Shown: positions 10,461-20,110 of the stretch, in pieces
Layout of the letters: each line of letters opens with the position of its first letter
How positions within the stretch are numbered: the first letter of the stretch is position 1
Assembly (NCBI RefSeq): GCF_900497805.2
Contig: NW_020940358.1
Coordinates: forward strand, 26,994,614 to 27,058,613
DNA from: Vombatus ursinus
Taxonomy: Eukaryota; Chordata; Mammalia; Diprotodontia; Vombatidae
Length of the DNA: 64,000 nucleotides
Direction of reading: 5' to 3'
Program-made: the position numbers and the translations under genes
The notes under the pieces: generated by a model
The model's input: only the letters and a program-made list of their open reading frames with translations
The model's database searches: none
Told to the model about the DNA's origin: nothing

Positions 10461-10476
10461 ACCCATATATCCTTCA

Positions 10477-10565
10477 TTCATCTGTAAAATGAGGTGGTGG
10501 CACCATATGGCCTCAAAGGTCTCTTCCAGGTCTAAACCTAGGATTCTACAATGCTATGAAAAGTG
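10477..10565 (+). mobile_element. MIR/THER1 3' tail
   Basis: TTCATCTGTAAAATGAGGTG then GGTCTCTTCCAGGTCTAAAC and GATTCTACAATGC. Confidence 0.75.
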
Positions 10566-10704
10566 AGGCCAAAGAAGGGTGAGAGCGCAGGGTGAGGGGA
10601 TCCAATGTTGGAGCCATTTTAAGATCTTGAGTTGCCACCTCCAAATCAGTAAGATTTAGGGGGGATCAGAGGGACCCTCCCTACCATGATCCCCTACCTT
10701 CAGC

Positions 10705-10905
10705 ATCATGTAGCACAAAGATGCCCGGAGTGGGAGTCAAGAAACCTGAGCTCTAGAGACCTTAGAACTTCCACTGACTCTGTGTGACCTTGCGCACAGA
10801 GTCTTTCTGGTCTCTGATTTCCCTTGCAGTTCTGATGTTCTATGTTCTATATTCCTGGATCTCTTCCAGTTCTGAGATTCTACATCTTACATTTCATAGT
10901 AGCTA
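10705..10905 (+). mobile_element. THER1 with an extended tail
   Basis: GGGAGTCAAGAAACCTGAGC and CTGTGTGACCTTGCGCAC precede three tail-like units (TTGCAGTTCTGATGTTCTAT, TATATTCCTGG, CTTCCAGTTCTGAGATTCTA). This is a small example of the tail expansion seen in larger form at 31190. Confidence 0.75.
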
Positions 10906-10929
10906 CTCGACTGGATGGTCTTGAGGCAC

Positions 10930-11290
10930 TGATGTAGTATGGTGGACAGACTTGGGGTCAGGAAGTTGTTGTTGAGTTGTTTCAGTTGTGTCTTCATGAC
11001 CCCATTTGGGGTTTTCTTGGCAAAGATACTGGAATAGTTTGCTATTTCCTTCTCCATTTTACGGATGAGGAAACTGAGGCAAACAGGGTTAAGTGACTTG
11101 CCCAAGGTCACACAGCTAGTAAGTGTCTGAGGCTGGATTTGAACTCAGGAAGATGAGTCTTCCTGACTTCAGGCCCAGCACTCTATCCGCTGTGCCACCT
11201 AGCTGTCCCAGGAGTCAGAAAGACCCGAGTTCAGATCCACAGTAGATGCATTTAGTCTTACCAAGCAGATCCAGTTTTAAGTTTGCTACG
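10930..11290 (+). mobile_element. MIR split by MAR1
   Basis: TAGTATGGTGGACAGACTTG and GGGTCAGGAA precede the SINE. GGAGTCAGAAAGACCCGAGT follows it, so the insertion landed in the MIR 5' region. Confidence 0.75.
10965..11210 (-). mobile_element. MAR1-type SINE, full length
   Basis: Starts GTTGTTGTTGAGTTGTTTCA and ends GTGCCACCTAGCTGTCCCA. It is close to the family pattern. The imperfect repeats GGTCAGGAA and GGAGTCAGAA flank it. Confidence 0.95.
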
Positions 11291-11710
11291 AGCTAACCCT
11301 GAAGCTAGATCCTGACCCCTTTCAGTGATTTATTCCTTCCCATGTCTGATAATTCCAATCCCTGCCTCCCCTTGATAATTCTGCTCCAAGTGCCTGTTGA
11401 TTGGGGAGTGACTTCTTCGGTTTTGGCCTCTTCTGATTGGATGTCGCCAAGTCCTATTGGAGCAAAATTGCAACCAAGCTGGTCATGGCCTTTGCTTAGA
11501 TAAATAAATTTGGTCAAGAGGAGGGAAAGGGACCACTTCATGTCAGTGGTGGCTGTAGGCTCCAGAGAAGTTAGGCCCAGAAGTATGGGTTGCTTTGGTT
11601 AGGGGGGGTCTACAGAGGTCTTAGCCCAAAGAGCACTGGCCTTTCCATGGCCCTCATTCCCTGGAAAGAAAAGAGGCAATGTTTCTACCTTGAGTCAGGA
11701 GACCCTCATT
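11291..11710. other. Unique stretch with three ATTGG boxes
   Basis: ATTGG (reverse CCAAT) occurs three times in about 65 bases (TTGATTGGGGAG, CTGATTGGATGT, CTATTGGAGCAA; about 11398-11462), followed by GATAAATAAAT near 11500. This could be promoter-like, but no transcript evidence is available. Confidence 0.35.
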
Positions 11711-11714
11711 TTGT

Positions 11715-11890
11715 CTAGGAGAAAAGCGTTGTATTTGGGGTCAGAGGGCCTGGATTTTAATCTGTCTGCTACTTACTACCTGTGTGACCTTGAGCAAGTC
11801 ACATGTCCCCTTTCTGGGCTTAAATTTCCTTGTCTGTGAAATGAATTGGACTAGACTACCTGCCTCTACATTCTCTGATTCCCTCTCTCT
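11715..11890 (+). mobile_element. MIR/THER1
   Basis: GTATTTGGGGTCAGAGGGCC, TACCTGTGTGACCTTGAGCA and GAATTGGACTAGACTACC. Confidence 0.85.
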
Positions 11891-12195
11891 TCTGCAGAGC
11901 CGTATTGCTGAATCTTTTTTCTCTCTGAGTTATCCAGTGCCTAATTCTATGAGGGGCAGGAGACCTGGTGACATCTGGAGTTCATTAGGAGGGTATTAGC
12001 TGTTCGTGGGGATGTTTTGACTGGACTCTTCAATAGGATTTCTTGTACTTTATCAGTGTTTATTTTCCAATAAAGACCCAGACTTTAAATCAAGATTGCT
12101 GCCCTTGCTTCTTCTAAGCTGGAGGGGAGTCTGAAAAGCCTTTTCCCCTGACCCTCGGCATCAGGACCTGCCAGTAGTGACAGAGGAGCATTTGG
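11891..12195 (+). other. Unique stretch containing an AATAAA signal
   Basis: TTTTCCAATAAAGACCCAG at about 12064-12082 contains a canonical AATAAA hexamer in a T-rich context. No gene is recognised upstream, so this is only a candidate transcript end. Confidence 0.3.
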
Positions 12196-12199
12196 GACA

Positions 12200-12368
12200 C
12201 TGAGTCACAGGAAGCGGGAGAAGCCTAGTTCCTCAAGTCCAGTCCCCTCATTTTGCAGATGAAGCCTGGAGAAATGATTTCTCCAAGAACCCACTAATAA
12301 TAAGTGGTGGAGCCGGGATTTGAACACTAGTCTGCTCATTCCAAATGCAACACTTCCCTGGGTTGAGA
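12200..12368 (-). mobile_element. MIR, antisense
   Basis: CCCCTCATTTTGCAGATGAA, TAATAAGTGGTGGAGCCGGG and ATTTGAACACTAGTCTGC. Confidence 0.75.
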
Positions 12369-12393
12369 CAGAGCTCCACTCTGTAATATTGCT

Positions 12394-12630
12394 TTGTTGT
12401 TGTTCTTTAGTCATTTCAGTCATGTCTGATTCTTCACAACTCTGTTTGGGGTTTTCTAGGCAAAGATAGTGGCGCGGTATTGCTCATTTTACAGATGAGA
12501 AAACTGAGGTAAACAGAGTTAACTGACTTGCCCAGGGTTGCCCAGCTAGTAAGTGTCTGGGGTCACATTTGAACTCAGGTTTTCCTGACTGCAGGCTTGA
12601 TGCTATATCCACTGCACCATCTAGCTGTTC
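12394..12630 (-). mobile_element. MAR1-type SINE, full length
   Basis: TTGTTGTTGTTCTTTAGTCA to CACTGCACCATCTAGCTGTTC. It is more diverged than the copy at 10965. Confidence 0.9.
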
Positions 12631-12734
12631 AAGATATTACAAAGAAAGGGGTTGAATCTGTGGTTTTGTTGGCGTAAGGAGCTCTTGGCAAAGGAACTTC
12701 CTCCACCAATGCAGGTTGATCCCCTTCTTTGCAA

Positions 12735-12872
12735 TTTATAGTTTTAGAGAGCTGCATAGATCCCTGAGAAATTTAATGACTTATACAGGGTCACATAGCT
12801 GGTATGTATTAGAAACACAATTTGAACCCAGGTTTTCCTGGCTCCAAGGTGAGGCTATTTACTATAGAGCAA
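12735..12872 (-). mobile_element. MIR core, antisense
   Basis: AATGACTTATACAGGGTCAC, ATAGCTGGTATG and TTTGAACCCAGGTTTTCCTG. Confidence 0.65.
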
Positions 12873-12913
12873 TTATAAGTAATAAAATTGTGTCTTCAAT
12901 TACTCCCTAACCC

Positions 12914-13008
12914 AGGGGTGGGGAACCTGCGGCCTCGAGGCCACATGCGGCCCTCTAGGTCCTCAAGTGCGGATTCCAAGATTCAGTCAAAGGGCTGTGC
13001 TGGACTAA
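12914..13008 (+). mobile_element. hAT-like nonautonomous element, 3'-truncated
   Basis: It starts CAGGGGTGGGGAACCTGCGG and shares GGCCTCGAGGCCACATGCGG with the elements at 17188 and 55093. Only the left half and a scrap of GTCAAAGGGC remain. Confidence 0.8.
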
Positions 13009-13079
13009 CCATTCCCAGTCTTTTCCACTTACCTAGATAAGCCAGCCACCTGTTCAAGCCTGAGGGTGTTGCATGAGGT

Positions 13080-13329
13080 GGAGGTCGATAGCACAGTGGA
13101 TTGATAGAATGTTAGATTTGGAGTCTGGAAGACCTGAATTCAAATCCTGTAACAGATATTTATTAACTGTATGACCCTGGGAAAGTCCCTTAACTCTGTT
13201 TGCCTCAGTTTCCTCATCTATAAAATGAGCTGGAAAAGGAAATGACAAACCACTCCAGTGTCTCTGCTAAAAAAACCCCAAATGGGGTTTCAAAGAGGTG
13301 GACACAACTGAAAATGACTAAACAACAAA
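13080..13329 (+). mobile_element. MAR1-type SINE
   Basis: TAGCACAGTGGATTGATAGA, TTTGCCTCAGTTTCCTCATC, ACCCCAAATGGGGTTTCAAA and a terminal AACAACAAA. Confidence 0.9.
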
Positions 13330-13765
13330 TATTCCACTAGTGAATACTGTGGGACCTTTGACCTGCTCCATTTCCTATGTAGACTGGTTCACCCCTCCTC
13401 AGGCAGCCTGATGACTCCCTGTTCCCAGAAGCTTTACCTTATTGATGCCAGACTTAATGAAGTTATCCAATCAATCAGCTTAGCCCACAAAAGCTCAGAA
13501 CTCCTGAGCTCATGAGATCTACCAGCTTTAGCCTTTCCAGTAGATGGGATTACTCTACCAATACTCCCAGCTAGTTCTGATACTCTCATACTCATCTTCA
13601 TAGAGTTATTGGGGAAAAAGTGCTTTGTAAATTTCAAAGCACTAATAAAGTGTGAGTTGCTAGCATTATTATTATTCTCTGAACCTGACCTGGTGGCAGG
13701 GTCTAGAAACAGAAACTCATGATCATAAATCCATGATCATGAATTCCCTGAGCACAGCCATAAGA
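13330..13765. other. Mostly unassigned; short MIR end
   Basis: A MIR 3' end is visible at about 13618-13676 (GTGCTTTGTAAATTTCAAAG to ATTATTATTATTC). The rest is unrecognised. Confidence 0.4.
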
Positions 13766-13769
13766 ATTG

Positions 13770-13962
13770 GGAGTGACATTGGATAATGGAAAGGGCACTG
13801 GATTGGAATCAGAGAACCTGGGTTTGAATCTTCACCCTGCTACCTAGTCCCTGGGTGATCATCAGCAAGTAAGTTCCCCAAACCAGGCCTAGTTTCCTCA
13901 TATGAAAAGTGAGAGGTTTGATGACGTTTAAGACCCCTTCTTGTTCTGAATTCTTTGATCCA
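13770..13962 (+). mobile_element. MIR/THER1
   Basis: TTGGATAATGGAAAGGGCAC, GAACCTGGGTTTGAATCTTC and GAATTCTTTGATCC. Confidence 0.8.
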
Positions 13963-14345
13963 GAGATAGGATTGGAAACCATTTTCCATTTCTTATCTTC
14001 TCCACCCAAAAAGAAGTCACAGGTTTCTCTGTCATTCTTCCTTCCCTTGGCCTTGGGAGATAGCCAAGTAATAGGAAATATCTGAACATGGAAGCTCAGT
14101 GAAGGACTGGTTTGCCTGCTGCTCACCAGTGAAGTGTGACCCAGAGTGGTAGAAATGCCCCAAGCACCATTAAACCACCATTAGTTTGTCCATTTTGATC
14201 ATGGCTGAGCACCATGGAACACAGAATGTGATAGGGACAAAATGAAATGCCTAGCAATGGGTTGGGCAGTTAAGATATTTCCTCAGTGGGAGAGATATCA
14301 TCTTGGCTAAGGAAAGAAAACCCCAGGGCTGGTCCTGTCCTAGCT
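13963..14345. other. Unassigned stretch
   Basis: No repeat or gene signal recognised. The 105-aa frame at 13809-14126 partly overlaps the MIR and has no domain. Confidence 0.4.
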
Positions 14346-14565
14346 TGAAGTGATACAGTGTAGGGAGGAATGGAAAGAACACGGGGCTTTGTGTAAAGAG
14401 ACATGGGTTCAAATCATGACTCTATCTCCTTAAGAGACAGACTGTCTCCTTATGTCTCCTATGTGACCTTGGCAAGGTCATTTAATGTCTCTGAGCCCCA
14501 TTTTTCATCTATAAAATGAAAGAATTGTACTAAATTATCTCTAAAGTAAAAATCCTAGGATCTTG
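14346..14565 (+). mobile_element. MIR/THER1 with internal duplication
   Basis: GACATGGGTTCAAATCATGA then a local triplication of GTCTCCT, ATGTGACCTTGGCAAGGTCA, and a TACTAAATTATCTC tail. Confidence 0.8.
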
Positions 14566-14649
14566 ACACCCTCACTTTCTACCACACCTCCTAATTCCCT
14601 CTCCCAACCATCCTGACAGATCAATCTACCTTAATATGCTATGTTAGTG

Positions 14650-14763
14650 AGGTCTCATCTGGCCTCACCTGTTTTAGTTCTGGCTCCTCTGCTAACTCAC
14701 TGGGTGAGTCTTTGGGCAAGTCACTTAGCCTTTCAGAGCCTCAGTTTCCTCATTTGTAAAATT
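14650..14763 (+). mobile_element. MIR
   Basis: TTAGTTCTGGCTCCTCTGCT, TTTGGGCAAGTCACTTAGCC and TCCTCATTTGTAAAATTC, cut off by the L2 end that follows. Confidence 0.8.
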
Positions 14764-14872
14764 CATTTAACAACCATGCATTAATTTTCTCTTGTATGCT
14801 GAGCACTATGCTAGGCCCTGGGGAAGAAATAAAGATAAGTAAGTCATGGTCTCTGCCCTCAAGGAAATTATA
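14764..14872 (-). mobile_element. L2 3' end, antisense
   Basis: TGAGCACTATGCTAGGCCCT, TCTCTGCCCTCAAGG and AATTATACT. Confidence 0.75.
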
Positions 14873-14947
14873 CTTTTGTATCCTTTCATATCCCCAGCTC
14901 TTAGTTCAGTGCTTGGCACATAGCAGGCACTTAATAAATGCTTGTTG
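14873..14947 (+). mobile_element. L2-type 3' tail
   Basis: ATATCCCCAGCTCTTAGTTC and GGCACTTAATAAATGCTTGT, abutting an L2 end of opposite orientation. Confidence 0.8.
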
Positions 14948-15059
14948 ACATGACTTTTGCTAATATTTATACTTTTAGTTTTGTTTTCTCATCTCATGAC
15001 TAGAACTAGAATTTCCAGAATTATGTCAAATAATATCTCAAAATGCCTTCAGTTTTGTA

Positions 15060-15205
15060 GACATTTGAATCAGATGGAAACAGTCCAACTCCTTCACTTT
15101 ACAGAAAAGGAAACCGAGGCTTAGAGAAGGGGAGAACCTTTCCTAAGGATGCACGGCAAGTTAGCAGAAGAGCTAGGACTCCAGCCGAGTTCTACTGCTT
15201 CCAAC
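15060..15205 (-). mobile_element. MIR, antisense
   Basis: CTTCACTTTACAGAAAAGGA, AACCGAGGCTTAGAGAAGGG and GGACTCCAGCCGAGTTCTAC. Confidence 0.75.
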
Positions 15206-15525
15206 TGGGGAACTTACGATCTGGAGGAGCTGGCCAGAGGACCCCTAAGGTAGGCAGAACATAAAGTAGAAGGAGGCTTGTGGCTCAGAAATTTTGTAAG
15301 TCTACAATCCTCTCAACCAGGGCACTGGAGTCAGGACACCTGCATCCTATCTCCCCCAAGGGGCTGTTGAAAGAAATTCCCCAAGGAGGCACAGGGCCTC
15401 TTTATCTGGATCATCGAGGTGAGGCAAATGGCCACTTGTTCTAGCTCTGGATCGCCTTTGGTTGCTGGGTTTGAACTGTTGTTTCTTAGTCTAAGTCAGG
15501 AGATCTTGACCTGGGGTCTGTGAAT

Positions 15526-15567
15526 TTGTGTGTGTGCGCGCTCGCGTGTGTGTGTGTGTGTGTGTGT
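15526..15567 (+). repeat. (TG)n with a CG-rich core
   Basis: TGTGTGTGCGCGCTCGCGTG followed by more TG steps. Alternating purine-pyrimidine runs with CG steps are typical of Z-DNA-prone sequence. Confidence 0.9.
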
Positions 15568-15590
15568 TTGTTGTTGTTAATAATTAGATA

Positions 15591-15751
15591 TAATGTATCT
15601 TAGATCCTTGTATTGCCGAGGAAGGGTTAAGTTTATCCATATTAGTCATCGCACAACGTGGCTGTTATTGTGTATAACGTTCTCTTGGTTCTGCTCACTT
15701 CACTTAGCATCAGACCATACAGGTCTTTCCAGGTTTTTCTGAAGTCAGCCT
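15591..15751 (-). mobile_element. Internal L1 fragment flanked by an 11-bp direct repeat
   Basis: 15597-15751 matches 18017-18171 with only two visible differences in about 155 bases. It lacks the usual L1 3' end and poly(A). ATAATTAGATA occurs at 15580-15590 and again at 15752-15762. It may be an unusual retroinsertion or filler copied during break repair. Confidence 0.75.
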
Positions 15752-15997
15752 ATAATTAGATAACTACATTTAATATAATTGATTTCCTTTGCAAATCCAT
15801 GCATTTAATTTTACACATTTAAAAACACTATTCTGAGAAGGGGACCATAGGCTTCACCAGACAAGGGAGGGCCTGACACTAAAGTTTGAGGAACCCTGAA
15901 ATCTAGGTCGATTCCTTGGCCCAGAAAACTTGTAGCAGGCAAGGGGCAGAGCCTAAAGGTCATACTTGACCTGGGACTCAGATATAGCAGAAACTCA

Positions 15998-16163
15998 CCG
16001 AATATCAAAATGCTATAAACGGAAGGGGCCTTAGTAGACATCTAGTCCAAATCTCTCATTTTACAGATGAGTAAAGTACAGTGAGCTGCCCCAAATTACA
16101 CAGTAAATAATTGAGAGGGCTAGGATTCTAGCCCATGATTCCAGGTTCTACTCCACTGCCTCT
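15998..16163 (-). mobile_element. MIR, antisense
   Basis: TAGACATCTAGTCCAAATCT, CATTTTACAGATGAGTAAAG and AGGTTCTACTCCACTGCC. Confidence 0.75.
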
Positions 16164-16489
16164 TCTCCTTTCTTGAGACTCTGAGATGACTCCTAAAACA
16201 AAAGTGCTCTTCTGGTTGGAAGGGGACCCTGGGTGGTGCTGGTATTTGGAGATAGGAGGATTCCATTTCTGATGCCCACTGCTGGTGTGATCTGTGGAAG
16301 GGCTTTGACACCCAGGGAAGGCTGCCTCCCTCTGGGCAACCCCTGTAGACTTGACTCCAGTACTGAAGAGTAGTAGGTAGGCTATAGTGCTCACACCTAC
16401 CTTTGCTCAAGCGAAGGTGGCTGCCTACAGAGAGCCAGAGAAAGGTTACAGCCACTGAGGGGGTAGGGAACTCCTCAGGTTCCTAGCTG

Positions 16490-17010
16490 TACCAAAAGTC
16501 TGAGAAGCGACTTTGTTTAAATGAATTGTACTTTGCTTAGCTCCTAACTGGGAGAAATTAAGAACAGAACTACTGGGCTTTTATCTTTCCTGCAAACTGA
16601 GAGTTTTGAGCAAAGACTGAATGAGGGTTGTAGTCCAGGATGTATGTGGTTGGTGCTTTGAAATTAGTACGCTTATATTTTACCACTTTGATTAAAAACC
16701 TTCTAAAGTCACGGCCTTGGTTGAGGTAGATTAGACGACGTACGCAGGAAGATCAGCGAGAGGACGTAGCTAAGTAGAGAGGAAGCAGAGTTACTTGATA
16801 GGTGGACCCTGAAAAATTCTGATTGATAGAGAGGCCTGAGTCTAGATGCAGACTCCACACCCCTGGGCAGCTGGTAGAGGGACCGCTGGCGCTGTTAATG
16901 ACCGACTCCTCGTCGCCGAGGGCTTTTACTGAGCAACGAGCAGCTTGGCTAAGACACAGACTGACACCCTTGGCTGAGGGCAGTCATTATGTGCACAATG
17001 TGACCTTGAC
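16490..17010. other. CpG-dense unique patch
   Basis: About 13 CpG dinucleotides lie between about 16710 and 16940, including GACGACGTACGCAGG, GGACGTAG and CTCCTCGTCGCCGAGG. This is far above the surrounding CpG-poor DNA. No repeat or exon is recognised. It may be a small CpG island or a young insertion of unknown type. Confidence 0.5.
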
Positions 17011-17049
17011 CCTAAGATATTAGAATTCAGAGCTGAAGCAACCTCAAAA

Positions 17050-17357
17050 CACTGAGGTTTGAGGCAGAGGACCTGAACTTGAATCTTGCCTCTGCTGTTT
17101 GCTAGCAGCAGACTATGGCTAGGTCACTTTCCCTCACTGGGCCTCAGTTTCTTCATCTGCATAAAATGGGGGGGATGGCTTAGATTGCAGGGGTGGGGAA
17201 CCTGTGGCCTCGAGGCCACGTGTGACCCTTTAGGTACTCAAGTTTGGCCCTTTGACTGAATCCAAACTTCACAGAACCAATCCCCTTAATAAATGGCCTC
17301 AAGACCACAGGTTCCCCACTCCTAGCTTAGAGAATCTATAAGGTCTCTTCCATTTTT
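17050..17357 (+). mobile_element. MIR/THER1 split by a hAT element
   Basis: GAGGACCTGAACTTGAATCT and CTGGGCCTCAGTTTCTTCAT lead to GGCTTAGATT. After the insert, GCTTAGAGAATCTATAAGGT and CTCTTCCATT complete the tail. Confidence 0.8.
17188..17324 (+). mobile_element. hAT-like nonautonomous element, complete
   Basis: CAGGGGTGGGGAACCTGTGG at the left and CACAGGTTCCCCACTCCTA at the right are inverted ends. GCTTAGAT and GCTTAGAG near the ends suggest an imperfect 8-bp target duplication, slightly offset. It sits inside a MIR. Confidence 0.85.
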
Positions 17358-17685
17358 TTTCTCTTTTTTTATAATTATTTTTAGTTTTCAACATTCACTT
17401 CCATAAGATTTTGAGTTTGAAATTTTAGTCCCCTCCCTCTTCTACTCCCCTCCAAGATGACACGCAATCTGATATAAGCTCTACTTATACATTCATGTTA
17501 AGCATTTCTTCACATTAGTCATGATGTGTAGAAGAATTAGAACTAATGGGAGGAACCACGAGAAAGAAGAAACAAAACAACAAAAGAAAAGGAGAGCAAA
17601 TAGTATGCTTCCATCTGCATTCAGACTCCATAGTTCTTTCTCTGAATGTGGATAGCATTTTCCAACATGAGTCTTTTGTTGTTGT
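17358..17685 (-). mobile_element. L1 3' end, copy 1
   Basis: CACTTCCATAAGATTTTGAG, ATCTGATATAAGCTCTAC and GCATTTTCCAACATGAGTCT follow the same order as copy 2 just downstream. It stops where the T-rich end of copy 2 begins. Confidence 0.8.
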
Positions 17686-18401
17686 TCTTTTTTTTAATTA
17701 ATTTATTTTGATTTATCAACAATCACTTCTATATGCTGAGTTTAAAATTTTTCTCCCCCTTCCTCCCCACAACCCTCCCCAAGATGGTGCACAATCTGAT
17801 ATAGGCTATACATATACATTCCTATTAAATATTTTCACATTAGTGATGTTGTAAGTAAGAATTAGAACCAATAAGGAGGAACCACCAGAAAGAGGAAACA
17901 AAACTCAACAGAAAAGAAAAAAAATAACAAATAGTATGCTTCGATCTGCATTCAAATTCCACAGATCTTTCTTTGGATGTGGATAGCATTTTCCATCATG
18001 AGGCCTTTGGAGATGTCTTAGATCCTTGTATTGCTGAGGAAGGGTTAAGTTTATCCATATTAGTCATCGCACAACGTGGCTGTTATTGTGTATAATGTTC
18101 TCTTGGTTCTGCTCACTTCACTTAGCATCAGACCATACAGGTCTTTCCAGGTTTTTCTGAAGTCAGCCTGTTCATCATTTCTCACAGCACAATAGTACTC
18201 CATTACATTCCTATACCACAACTTGTTCAACCGTTCCTCAAGTGATGGGCATCCTCTCAATTTCCAATTCTTTGCCACCACAAAAAGAGCCACTATAAAT
18301 ATTTTTGTATGTGTGGGTCCTTTTCCCATTTTTATGATCTCTTTGGGATATAGACCTAGAAGTGCTCTTGCTGGCTCAAAGGGGTCTTTTCTATTTTTAA
18401 A
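17686..18401 (-). mobile_element. L1 3' end, copy 2, with ORF2 C-terminus
   Basis: It runs from a T-rich end (TTTAATTAATTTATTTTGAT) through the 3' UTR into coding sequence near 18060-18400. The element is 5'-truncated. Its unit 18017-18171 is nearly identical to the scrap at 15597-15751. Confidence 0.9.
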
Positions 18402-18407
18402 ACCCAT
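18060..18407 (-). pseudogene. L1 ORF2 C-terminal fragment
   Basis: The 115-residue minus-strand frame contains LWYRNVMEYYCAVRNDE and MLSEVSRTKRTLYTITA, which resemble the C-terminal end of mammalian L1 ORF2 (compare human MEYYAAIKNDE). The first residues come from neighbouring DNA. It lacks reverse transcriptase and endonuclease domains and is a dead 5'-truncated copy. Confidence 0.85.
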
Positions 18408-18560
18408 CGTCTGGTCTAATCCTTCTCATTTTACAGATGAAGGACCTGAGGTCTAGAGAAGGCAACTAAATGCCCAAGGTCACACAACTGATAAGTAGCA
18501 TAGTCTGAATTTGAACTCAGGCCCTCTATCAAGTGTTGCTATCCAGTACAGCATGCTTCT
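18402..18560 (-). mobile_element. MIR, antisense
   Basis: CTCATTTTACAGATGAAGGA, CCTGAGGTCTAGAGAAGG and TTTGAACTCAGGCCCTCTAT. Confidence 0.8.
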
Positions 18561-18675
18561 TCTTTCTGGATAATTATTCCTGAACCTGTGGTAGGACTGA
18601 GTAGAGAGTGCACTATATCCTCCAAATATATAGCATACTGCCTGTGTCAGAAATGGAAATTCTACCATTATAGAT

Positions 18676-18840
18676 TCACCTTTATTTTTAAAATATATTT
18701 TATTTCTTCCCCAGTTATATGTAAAGACAATTTTAAACATTCATTTTTTTTTAGTTCCAAATTTTCTCTCTTCCTCCCTCACCTCCCCCCTCCCTGAGAC
18801 AATAAGTAATTTGATATAGGTTATACATGTTCATATATTC
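18676..18840 (-). mobile_element. L1 3' UTR, second subfamily
   Basis: TTTATTTCTTCCCCAGTTAT, AAAGACAATTTTAAACATTC and TTTGATATAGGTTATACATG. The same type recurs at 54390 and differs from the 3' UTR at 17686. Confidence 0.75.
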
Positions 18841-18889
18841 TATTCATCTTTAGTCTTGATCTTGAAGGCTTTTTCAGACTCCCAGAGAC

Positions 18890-19680
18890 ACTCATTAAAA
18901 TATAAATGTAAGAGGGATAATATCTAAAACCAATATTGAAATAATGGATCTGTGGGGGTGCCCATCAGATTGGCAATACTGACCAAAAAAAATGACAAAT
19001 ATTGGAAAGGAAGTGGTAAAACAGTCACATTAATACACGTGGTGGAGCTGGGAACTAGTAAAGCCATTCTGGAAAGGGATTTGGGATTATGGCCTCAAAG
19101 TTAGGAAACTGTGTATACCATTCAACCCAGTTATACCACTACTGGACCTATACTCCAAAAGGATCAATAGAAGAGGAAAAACCCATAAGCACAAAAATAT
19201 TTTACAGCAGCTCTTTTTGTGGTGGCAAAGAACTGGAGGGGATGCCCATCAAATCGAGAATGGCTAAACAACATTAAGGTATGTGAATGTAAAGGAATTC
19301 TCTTGTGCTATAAGAAATGAAGAAAGGGGTGGTTTCAGAGAAGCCTGGGAATACTTGCATGAACTGATGCAGAGTAAAGTGAACCGAATCAGGAGAACCA
19401 CTTGAATATCAGACCAAACAACTTTGAAAGACTTGAGAACTCTTGTCAATGCCACTGACCAACCACGATTCTAGAGGACTGATACTACCCACCTCCTGAC
19501 ACAGAGGTGATGGACTCAGTTTATAGAATGAGACACATGTTTTTTGGACATAGCCAAAGTAAGAATTTGTTTTGCTTTGACTATGACTATTTGTTACAAG
19601 TGATTTATTTTATTTTCTTTTTTTCTTCAAAGGAGGAAGGAGAAAAATAGATCTTGGTAAATTGAAAAAACAATTTTAAG
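18890..19680 (+). mobile_element. L1 3' portion, plus strand
   Basis: CCCATCAGATTGGCAATACT, GGTGGAGCTGGGAACTAG, GAACTGATGCAGAGTAAAGT and ACTACCCACCTCCTGACAC follow the ORF2 end and 3' region of an older L1 group. It is clearly inactive, with many small changes. Confidence 0.85.
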
Positions 19681-19764
19681 TATCTGTGGAGGTGTGACCC
19701 TAGTAAGGCAATTGAATAGGAGAAGGTTTGGGTGGGGGGAGGCAAGGAAAGGAGATTTGCAAAG

Positions 19765-20110
19765 ACATATTAGAAAGAACGCTGTACTGCAATTCAGTAG
19801 ACCTGGGGTTTAAGTCCCAGCTGTGCCATTTATTAGCTAATGTGACCATAGTCACTCAATGAGACAGACTACATTATTTCAAAGGTCTCTTCCCATTTCA
19901 AAGGTCTCTCCCAGATCAAACATTCTGTATCAAGTCTCTTCTATAAATAAAGTTCTGCACTCTCAGGTCCCTTCCAGCTTTGACATCCTATGTTCTGAAG
20001 TCCTTGACCATTCTAATTTTCTCTGATGTCCTGTGGTCCTTTGCAGCTCAAATGCTCTTTATTAGAAGGATCTTCCCAGCTTTAACATTCTATACTGGAA
20101 GGTCCTTTCT
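19765..20110 (+). mobile_element. THER1/MIR with a long tail array
   Basis: AGACCTGGGGTTTAAGTCCC and GTGACCATAGTCACTCAATG precede five or six tail-like units (GGTCCCTTCCAGCTTTGACA, TCCTATGTTCTGAAG, TCTTCCCAGCTTTAACATTC) over about 200 bases. A normal copy has one. Confidence 0.7.

Larger units (their letters stand above)
15496..15897 (+). mobile_element. hAT-like nonautonomous element, interrupted
   Basis: The left end CAGGAGATCTTGACCTGGGG and right end TAAAGTTTGAGGAACCCTG are diverged terminal inverted repeats. TTAAAAACACTATTCTGAGA and CCATAGGCTTCACCAGAC are internal marks of a known mammalian element of this kind. A (TG)n tract and an L1 scrap lie inside. Confidence 0.7.

Noticed and set aside
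16120-16455. 111-aa open frame on minus
   Set aside because: It overlaps an antisense MIR and has no protein-like features.
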